DNA of 40,778 nucleotides from a virus: the IMG/VR virus record IMGVR_UViG_3300023179_000224, positions 1 to 40,778 of that record; one strand, given 5' to 3'. The number at the start of each line of letters is the position of its first letter. Position 1 is the stretch's first letter. Shown here in pieces: positions 35,776-40,778 of this stretch. The notes beneath the pieces were generated by a model. That model did not search any database, was not told the origin of the DNA, and saw nothing but the letters and a program-made list of their open reading frames with translations. Both the position numbers and the translations under genes were made by a program.

Positions 35776-37137
35776 TCACATTACAAATATTTTACCAACA
35801 CACGTACTCAGAACATTTTTGAACATTTGGGACAGTGTGGCAGCTAATCTATCGCTTTCCTCCTGTCTTGTTAAATCATCTACATAATCAGTATTTATAC
35901 GCATATGCTTTGAATAATTACCAAAAACTTTGCGACCATAACCCAAATATATAGGCAAGGGGTTCAATTTGATAGAACCATTTTTAATATATTGTGCGAA
36001 TAACTCATATATAAATTCGTATGGTCGTTTGATCAATCCTTTACGACTACTACGCTGTGTGCCTATAGCATTGAATAGGGCATTATATTCTGGTGTAAGG
36101 TCCCATTTAACATTTGCACCAGAATATAGGTCTTTGGCTAATTTTCCATAATGCTGAGATAATAAGGTGTTTATAGTCTTAAAGAAATATCGTTCAACTT
36201 GACTCCATGAATCATTACCTCTTCCACTACCACCCATACTTTCACGGTTAGTTGCTGCAATAGCATGACCTAATCTATGTGCCATTACCCAGGGAGTCAA
36301 TAATACTTTTGCATCACCGTAATTTCCCAAGTATATTATCGTTATTGCGTTCTTAGTATCAGCTAATACTTGAGTTGCAACTTCTTGGTAGTTTTTATCT
36401 TTAGCAAACATCTGTGCTAGTTGCTCAGGTGATTTTGCGCCACTTTCTCTATACTTATTTAAACCAGTCAAGTTACTGACGAATATTCTAAAGTCATAGG
36501 GTGTACGCTCAAAGAACTGTTCTACTTTCTGAATATGCGCGGAATGAGTTGCCAATGGACGATCTGCTCCCTTCAATGGTCCGTTCGTGTCAAAGTTACC
36601 AACAGGTTGATACTGCTTGAGTGCCATTTCATCAACAATGTCTTCCGATAAATCTTTCCCTAGCTCAGCCGCTGTCCAACTTTCGTAATAATCACCTGTG
36701 CTGTCAGAGATATAAGCACCACCGTTTTCATCCTCATTTTCTCCAATGTCAAGACCAATTTTGTGTAATGCCTTCTCAACTTGCCGCTGGGTTTTCAAAT
36801 CACCATTGTACCACATCTTTGCATAGTCGAATAGTGAATCATCGCCACCACCTCCGTCACCTGATACTATTGCATATTCATTTAATGATGCTTTAATGTC
36901 AGGTGCATTGTCTACAGTAATCGACCCCTCTCCATTGTTTGGGGAATATAGATAGAAATAACCACCAGCATGTTCACCGTCGGCATAGTATATTTTAGCA
37001 GCTTTACTCATTGCACCTGCCATACCACCGACAGTAATCTGTAGCTTTAATTTTCTTGCTTCACGTTTCCACTCACCAAGATTATAATATTTGGTGGAGT
37101 TTTCTTTTGATTCGTTTATAAATTCATGTGATTTCAT
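35776..37137 (-). CDS. Zincin-like protein with HRxxH motif and leader
   Basis: A 453-residue protein starting MKSHEFINESKENS (leader with INE). The C-terminal half has HIQKVEQFFERTPYDFRIFV, then TPWVMAHRLGHAIAA with His287 and His291, and RPYEFIYELFAQYIKNG downstream. In zincin metalloproteases the site is HExxH plus a later Glu; here the catalytic Glu is Arg288, so the enzyme may be inactive or use another base. I recall the same 'TPW..AHRlgHA' in other phage proteins, so it is not a random mutation. The N-terminal 170 residues form a separate domain with gly-rich acidic turns. Confidence 0.6.
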   Translation of the reverse strand: MKSHEFINESKENSTKYYNLGEWKREARKLKLQITVGGMAGAMSKAAKIYYADGEHAGGYFYLYSPNNGEGSITVDNAPDIKASLNEYAIVSGDGGGGDDSLFDYAKMWYNGDLKTQRQVEKALHKIGLDIGENEDENGGAYISDSTGDYYESWTAAELGKDLSEDIVDEMALKQYQPVGNFDTNGPLKGADRPLATHSAHIQKVEQFFERTPYDFRIFVSNLTGLNKYRESGAKSPEQLAQMFAKDKNYQEVATQVLADTKNAITIIYLGNYGDAKVLLTPWVMAHRLGHAIAATNRESMGGSGRGNDSWSQVERYFFKTINTLLSQHYGKLAKDLYSGANVKWDLTPEYNALFNAIGTQRSSRKGLIKRPYEFIYELFAQYIKNGSIKLNPLPIYLGYGRKVFGNYSKHMRINTDYVDDLTRQEESDRLAATLSQMFKNVLSTCVGKIFVM

Positions 37138-37146
37138 ATTTTAAAC

Positions 37147-38538
37147 CTAAAATAATGGACCAACAACATAATTGCCAACTTCATTGAAAACACCTTGCCT
37201 CAATTGTTTAATCATCTGTGGTGTTATGTATCTGCTACGATTTGCATTGCGGAAGAACATATTGACTTGAATGGGTTCATCACCATGCATATGTAACCAT
37301 TTCTTCATTCTGTTACGACCTTCGTGTGATGCTATCTTTGCGTCCTTACTAAAGTCACCTTCTTCCCATTCCTGTGGTTCTTCAATGATTAAGATCGGAT
37401 ATGCTATCTTGCCACCACGTTCCATATGATGGGCAACTTCTGAATTTTCTCCACTTGCTGTTAATGGTGCTGCTAATTTTAAAAACATTGATGGTCGCAT
37501 TTTAACTTTGAAACCAAAATAATCAATATCAACTCCCATGGGTGTTGCTCCCCATCCATGAGGGTCAAGCACTGCTTCATCTAGCTCAGGACTCCAGTAC
37601 ATATTCTTACCACCCTTGGTGATTGGATTGAAGCCAACACTACGATAAAACTTCATTAGCTTAGCTTGACTAACTTGACCTTTATCCCATGGGAATAAAG
37701 TAAGAGTGATTCCATCTTCACGTGCCAATGTTTGTAATTCTTGCATAGCACGACTACCAATACCTTGACGTAGCGGGTATGCTTGAAACCATTTTACTTC
37801 CACTGCACCACGTTTTGAAAAGCTTGGCTCTAGATCAAACATGGCTAGCTCTTGATTGTCACCTTCTCCCCATGCCATGACATGATTACGATTAAATACA
37901 TAGGGATACTTGGCATATACCTTTTTAATCCATTCTAGGGCTTTTGCTCTACCAGTGTCACCTAATTTAAGTACTGGTTGGTCTTCTTCACTTAACGATT
38001 GACCTTCATGATCACCTCGAATTGCTCTGTCAACATAATCATCAGTTACTGGTTGAATTAGGTCAACTTGAACACCTAGACTTTTTGCTAACTTAAGAAT
38101 GAGTTTTTTAACGCTTGGGTCTTTATAGATAGCAGACAGGCTCATTTGACCTTCACTGTAATCACCCCAGTCTTGCAATAAAGGAATAACACCGGGAAGT
38201 TTCTTTAGCTCTCTATACATTTTTTGCTGCAACTCAGGATCAGTAGCATCAGGAAACTGTGGATTCACACACACAAACTCAATCTCTTCGTACTGTGATG
38301 CTGTACCTTCACTTAACGCTTGTTCTTGAGCTTTTTGTAAGCGTGTTATCTCATCAGCTACCGCACACCAATACCGATACTCTAGAGTATTACTTTCATA
38401 ACTCTGAGCATGATCATTGGCACGTTCTCTTGGTGAATACTTTAACCCCTGATACTGATCAATCATACGCTGAGCAGTGCTTTGTACTTGATCAGAAGTA
38501 TATTGGGTGTTCTCAGAGATAAATTCCTGGGCTCTCAT
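37147..38538 (-). CDS. GNAT acetyltransferase-containing multidomain protein with leader
   Basis: A 463-residue protein from the ATG at 38538, which overlaps the upstream stop as ATGA. It starts MRAQEFISENTQYTSDQ (leader with ISE). A helical N-terminal region (to about 180) precedes a GNAT domain (about 230-315): WFQAYPLRQGIGSRAMQELQ carries motif A (RqGIGsRam), and LMKFYRSVGFNPI is the usual 'fY...GF'. The C-terminal domain (about 335-463) begins DYFGFKVKMRPSMFLKLAAP and has SHEGRNRM and ITPQMIKQLRQG, a module I recall from other phage proteins. Function of that part is unknown. Confidence 0.65.
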   Translation of the reverse strand: MRAQEFISENTQYTSDQVQSTAQRMIDQYQGLKYSPRERANDHAQSYESNTLEYRYWCAVADEITRLQKAQEQALSEGTASQYEEIEFVCVNPQFPDATDPELQQKMYRELKKLPGVIPLLQDWGDYSEGQMSLSAIYKDPSVKKLILKLAKSLGVQVDLIQPVTDDYVDRAIRGDHEGQSLSEEDQPVLKLGDTGRAKALEWIKKVYAKYPYVFNRNHVMAWGEGDNQELAMFDLEPSFSKRGAVEVKWFQAYPLRQGIGSRAMQELQTLAREDGITLTLFPWDKGQVSQAKLMKFYRSVGFNPITKGGKNMYWSPELDEAVLDPHGWGATPMGVDIDYFGFKVKMRPSMFLKLAAPLTASGENSEVAHHMERGGKIAYPILIIEEPQEWEEGDFSKDAKIASHEGRNRMKKWLHMHGDEPIQVNMFFRNANRSRYITPQMIKQLRQGVFNEVGNYVVGPLF

Positions 38539-39920
38539 GTTCTTTCTACTTTCCATTTAGAATTAGAATTAACACGATACACTAAAATATGTTTGCGTAT
38601 CCATGGGGCTAGACCGCTTGATCCTTGTCTATCAAATGTATTTTCTACTGAATACCTGAAAACCTCGTCTAAATCGTCTAGAGTCATAGTATCATAATTA
38701 CCAGTATCCTGTTCTTCCTTGGCTAACTGTCTGACCTCGTTGGGTGTTAAATTGATAGCACTGGTAGCGTCACGTTCAAACTTGTAGGCATAATCATTAA
38801 ACTCTAAATAATTACCCAACTCAGTATCTTCATACACACGATCCCAATCAATATCTCCGTCACTATCTATATATCCACGTTCTCTAGCTTCTTTACTTTG
38901 CCAGTTACGATATTCATCGTCATTTACTTCCCACTCACTAATAGTTTCCCATATATAGTCTTGTGCATACTCACGTATTTTTTCAATCAATGGCGCTAAT
39001 ATTTCGTCAGGCACAAACACAATGTAATTCAATATTTCAGGTTCTGCTTGTTTAAAAAACTCCAAAGTAGACGGGAATTTATCTATTAGAATGAATGGCA
39101 AACCCGCAGGAGTATCGGTCTCATCCATAAATTGATCACTTGGAAAATGTAGTTGATACTTTTCTCCAACATAAGTTGGGTTCTTGGGTAACAGTATATA
39201 AAGTGGTCCCTGACGATTATAACTGTCAAAGTAATTAGTTCCTCTAGTGGCTGCTGTACACCACTGAGTACCTTGTCCATAATAACAAGCAGCCTGTTCA
39301 TCCTGCGGAACTACTATTCTAACTGTGCTATCCTCAAACACTGTCTTAGCATTACCACGTGCAATATTTTCCTGTTCACCGCCATAAAATGATTCAACAT
39401 CGTAGTTATCAAGAATGGTATTTTCAAAATCACCCCAGGTCTTAAAATTATTGATATTTGCATGCTCGGGCCTAATTAATCTACGACGTTTACCCAAACT
39501 GTACGCAGACAACAAATCATTTCTGTTGAGGTCTTCAAACTTGGTTCTACCTCTATCGTTGGCCCACACACGAGCCAACCATTCAGAATATTCTTTGTTT
39601 AGTGTTGGGTCATGATATATTTCAATTTCTGCTAATATAGTGTCGATAATTTGAGGCTTTAATTGAGCGAGTACTTCGGCGGCATTGTCCGGACTAATGG
39701 TTATAAATTTTCCCAGGATATCGAGTTTAATCCCAGTTGACTTATGGTAATGCTGTGGATGCATAGACATGCTTAGTAATGTATGTATATTGTACAATGA
39801 ATCAGGTAAAGCGTGAGCAGGTGAATAACTCAATGCTTGTAGTAATTTATTGCCGTAATTTTTGGCAGTAATATCTCGACGATATTCAACTAAGAAAGTA
39901 ATAAATTCACGCGATCTCAT
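38535..39920 (-). CDS. Conserved phage 'GTQWCTA' domain protein with leader
   Basis: A 461-residue protein starting MRSREFITFLVEYRR (leader, with LVE). The centre (about residues 214-245) reads YGQGTQWCTAATRGTNYFDS followed by YN..GPLYILLPK and EKYQLHFPSDQFMDE. This GxGTxWCTA...N.F..Y...GPLYI motif is frequent in large-phage proteins; Trp220 and Cys221 are the core. I do not know its activity. The C-terminal part is acidic and helical. The start overlaps the stop of the repeat gene as ATGA, so it is coupled to it. Confidence 0.65.
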   Translation of the reverse strand: MRSREFITFLVEYRRDITAKNYGNKLLQALSYSPAHALPDSLYNIHTLLSMSMHPQHYHKSTGIKLDILGKFITISPDNAAEVLAQLKPQIIDTILAEIEIYHDPTLNKEYSEWLARVWANDRGRTKFEDLNRNDLLSAYSLGKRRRLIRPEHANINNFKTWGDFENTILDNYDVESFYGGEQENIARGNAKTVFEDSTVRIVVPQDEQAACYYGQGTQWCTAATRGTNYFDSYNRQGPLYILLPKNPTYVGEKYQLHFPSDQFMDETDTPAGLPFILIDKFPSTLEFFKQAEPEILNYIVFVPDEILAPLIEKIREYAQDYIWETISEWEVNDDEYRNWQSKEARERGYIDSDGDIDWDRVYEDTELGNYLEFNDYAYKFERDATSAINLTPNEVRQLAKEEQDTGNYDTMTLDDLDEVFRYSVENTFDRQGSSGLAPWIRKHILVYRVNSNSKWKVERT

Positions 39921-40750
39921 TGTATATTCAACTTTTGTTTGATTATTGGTTTTAATTTTTCTGGTACCTCACCAAATGCCCATATATCTTGTGTTACCGC
40001 AGCCAAACAAATTTTCTCAGTACGTAATTTTGGTGGTACATCCCGCAATGCCAGACCATCATTTTGTACTGCGGTTAAACAGATCTTTTCAGTGCGTAAT
40101 TTTGGTGGTACACTTTCCAATGCCCGGCCACTTTCAGTTACCGCAGCCAAACAAATTTCTTCAGTACGTAATTCCGGTGGCACATCACCCAATGCCAAAC
40201 CATTTTGAGTCACCGCAGCTAAGCACATCTTTTCGGTCCGTGAGTATCGTGGTATATGAAGCAATGCCATGCCATTTTGAGTCACCGCAGCTAAACAAAC
40301 CTTTTCGGTACGTAATACTGGTGGTACATCATACAATGCCTGGCCATCTTGAGACACCGCAGCTAAACACATCTTTTCAGTACGTAATTCTGGTGGTACC
40401 TCACTCAATGCCCAGCCATTTTCAGTTACCGCAGCTAAACACATCTTTTCAGTACGTAATTTTCGTGGCACATGATACAATGCCTTACCATTTTGAGACA
40501 CCGCAGTTAAACATATTTCTTCAGTACATAATTCTGGTGGCACATGATACAATGCCTTACCATTTTGAGTTACCGCAGTTAAACATATTTCCTCAGTACG
40601 TAATTCCTGTGGTACATATTCCAATGCTGCTCCATTTTGAGTTACCGCAGCTAAACATCTTTCATAGGTAAGCGCTTCAGGTGGAAATAGTCTTAGATCA
40701 GTGATCAAAGGCGGCATATATCTGGATAATACTGGATGACGAAATAACAT
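39917..40750 (-). CDS. DUF4116-like tandem-repeat protein
   Basis: A 277-residue protein consisting of ten head-to-tail 24-residue units (residues 26-265) of the form L-R-T-E-[EK]-[IM]-C-L-x-A-V-T-Q-N-G-x-A-L-x-x-V-P-P-[EK], framed by a 25-residue start and a basic tail LKPIIKQKLNIQ. The pattern is that of DUF4116 repeats, best known from Legionella effectors and giant-virus proteins, and forms helical pairs that probably make a solenoid for protein binding. It is the first gene seen in the 30389-40750 operon. The ATG at 40750 follows AAGAGAG very closely; an ATG at 40717 is an alternative. Confidence 0.75.
   Translation of the reverse strand: MLFRHPVLSRYMPPLITDLRLFPPEALTYERCLAAVTQNGAALEYVPQELRTEEICLTAVTQNGKALYHVPPELCTEEICLTAVSQNGKALYHVPRKLRTEKMCLAAVTENGWALSEVPPELRTEKMCLAAVSQDGQALYDVPPVLRTEKVCLAAVTQNGMALLHIPRYSRTEKMCLAAVTQNGLALGDVPPELRTEEICLAAVTESGRALESVPPKLRTEKICLTAVQNDGLALRDVPPKLRTEKICLAAVTQDIWAFGEVPEKLKPIIKQKLNIQ
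39956..40675 (-). repeat. Ten tandem 72-bp coding repeats
   Basis: Ten in-frame 72-bp units encode the 24-residue repeats of the DUF4116-like protein. Adjacent units differ mostly at third positions and at four or five surface positions (after VP, and the residue after NG), with CLAAV and RTE nearly fixed. The repetition favours unequal recombination, so the copy number may vary between relatives. Confidence 0.85.
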
Positions 40751-40778
40751 CTCTCTTGTTTTTTTTAATCCAAGGTCA

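Noticed and set aside
39946-40671. A 241-codon plus-strand open frame antisense to the DUF4116-like repeats
   Set aside because: It exists because the 72-bp repeat has no stop in that frame; the real gene has a clear protein family and coupling to its neighbours.
39956-40675. Regularly spaced repeats resembling a CRISPR array
   Set aside because: The units are contiguous, in frame, 72 bp long without unique spacers, and encode protein repeats.
1-40778. tRNA genes, integrase, insertion sequences or attachment sites
   Set aside because: I looked for TPsiC-like GGTTCRA arms with matching stems, transposase/integrase motifs and terminal repeats and found none convincing; a tRNA scan would be the decisive test.

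Overview
The window is a stretch of a large, AT-rich, tailed double-stranded DNA phage genome of the T4-like myovirus kind. The main reasons are a T4-type DNA ligase, a GroES/gp31-like co-chaperonin, a MazG pyrophosphohydrolase, several virion structural proteins, many small conserved phage proteins packed with 4-base start/stop overlaps, and two promoter classes: consensus sigma70 promoters (TTGACA-17-TATAAT) for early genes and T4-late-like boxes (CATAAATA, GATAAATA, CTAAATA) for late genes. The PstS, the OmpX-like barrel and the Ala/Lys-rich exported protein look proteobacterial, probably betaproteobacterial, so a freshwater betaproteobacterial host is my guess and is not proven. Almost everything is on the minus strand; the exceptions are 9883-12513 and 20569-21378. 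No stretch longer than about 300 bases lacks a gene, and I saw no tRNA, insertion sequence, integrase or CRISPR array.

Layout. 1-2148: tight operon (MazG, a DnaE-like fragment, co-chaperonin, AbrB-like protein). 2218-6022: two structural proteins, one with Ig-like repeats. 6103-7673: a late operon with two surprising genes, translation initiation factor IF-1 and a Fe/Mn superoxide dismutase. 7718-9766: conserved hypothetical proteins. 9883-12513 (+): a large structural protein. 12510-18088: small paralogues, a metallophosphoesterase, DUF2693 and zinc-binding proteins, and DNA ligase. 18192-21378: a cassette of five exported proteins including PstS under a PhoB-box-like repeat, an outer-membrane beta-barrel and a lipoprotein with u-spanin topology. 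21421-30295: an early region of about 25 small genes served by a family of near-identical sigma70 promoters whose -35 box often contains the stop codon of the preceding gene.

30389-40750: one long operon that I regard as the most interesting part. Nine consecutive proteins begin with, or with a variant of, M-[RK]-x-x-[ED]-F-[IL]-x-E. This resembles the T4 capsid-targeting sequence (MKTYQEFIAE) that sends internal proteins into the prohead and is removed by the gp21 protease. The bodies of these proteins look enzymatic: nucleotidyltransferase, kinase fused to a possible ADP-ribosyltransferase-like domain, GNAT acetyltransferases, gamma-glutamylcyclotransferase, amidoligase and zincin-like. The working model is a multi-enzyme cargo packed in the capsid and injected with the DNA to modify host proteins, peptides or metabolites at once. 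The operon begins with a protein made of ten 24-residue DUF4116-like repeats, which lacks the leader motif.

Overall the genes suggest a phage that supports host physiology during infection (phosphate uptake, oxidative stress, translation, protein folding) and may deliver a pre-made enzyme set. Functional names rest on motif recognition by eye; no database search was possible.
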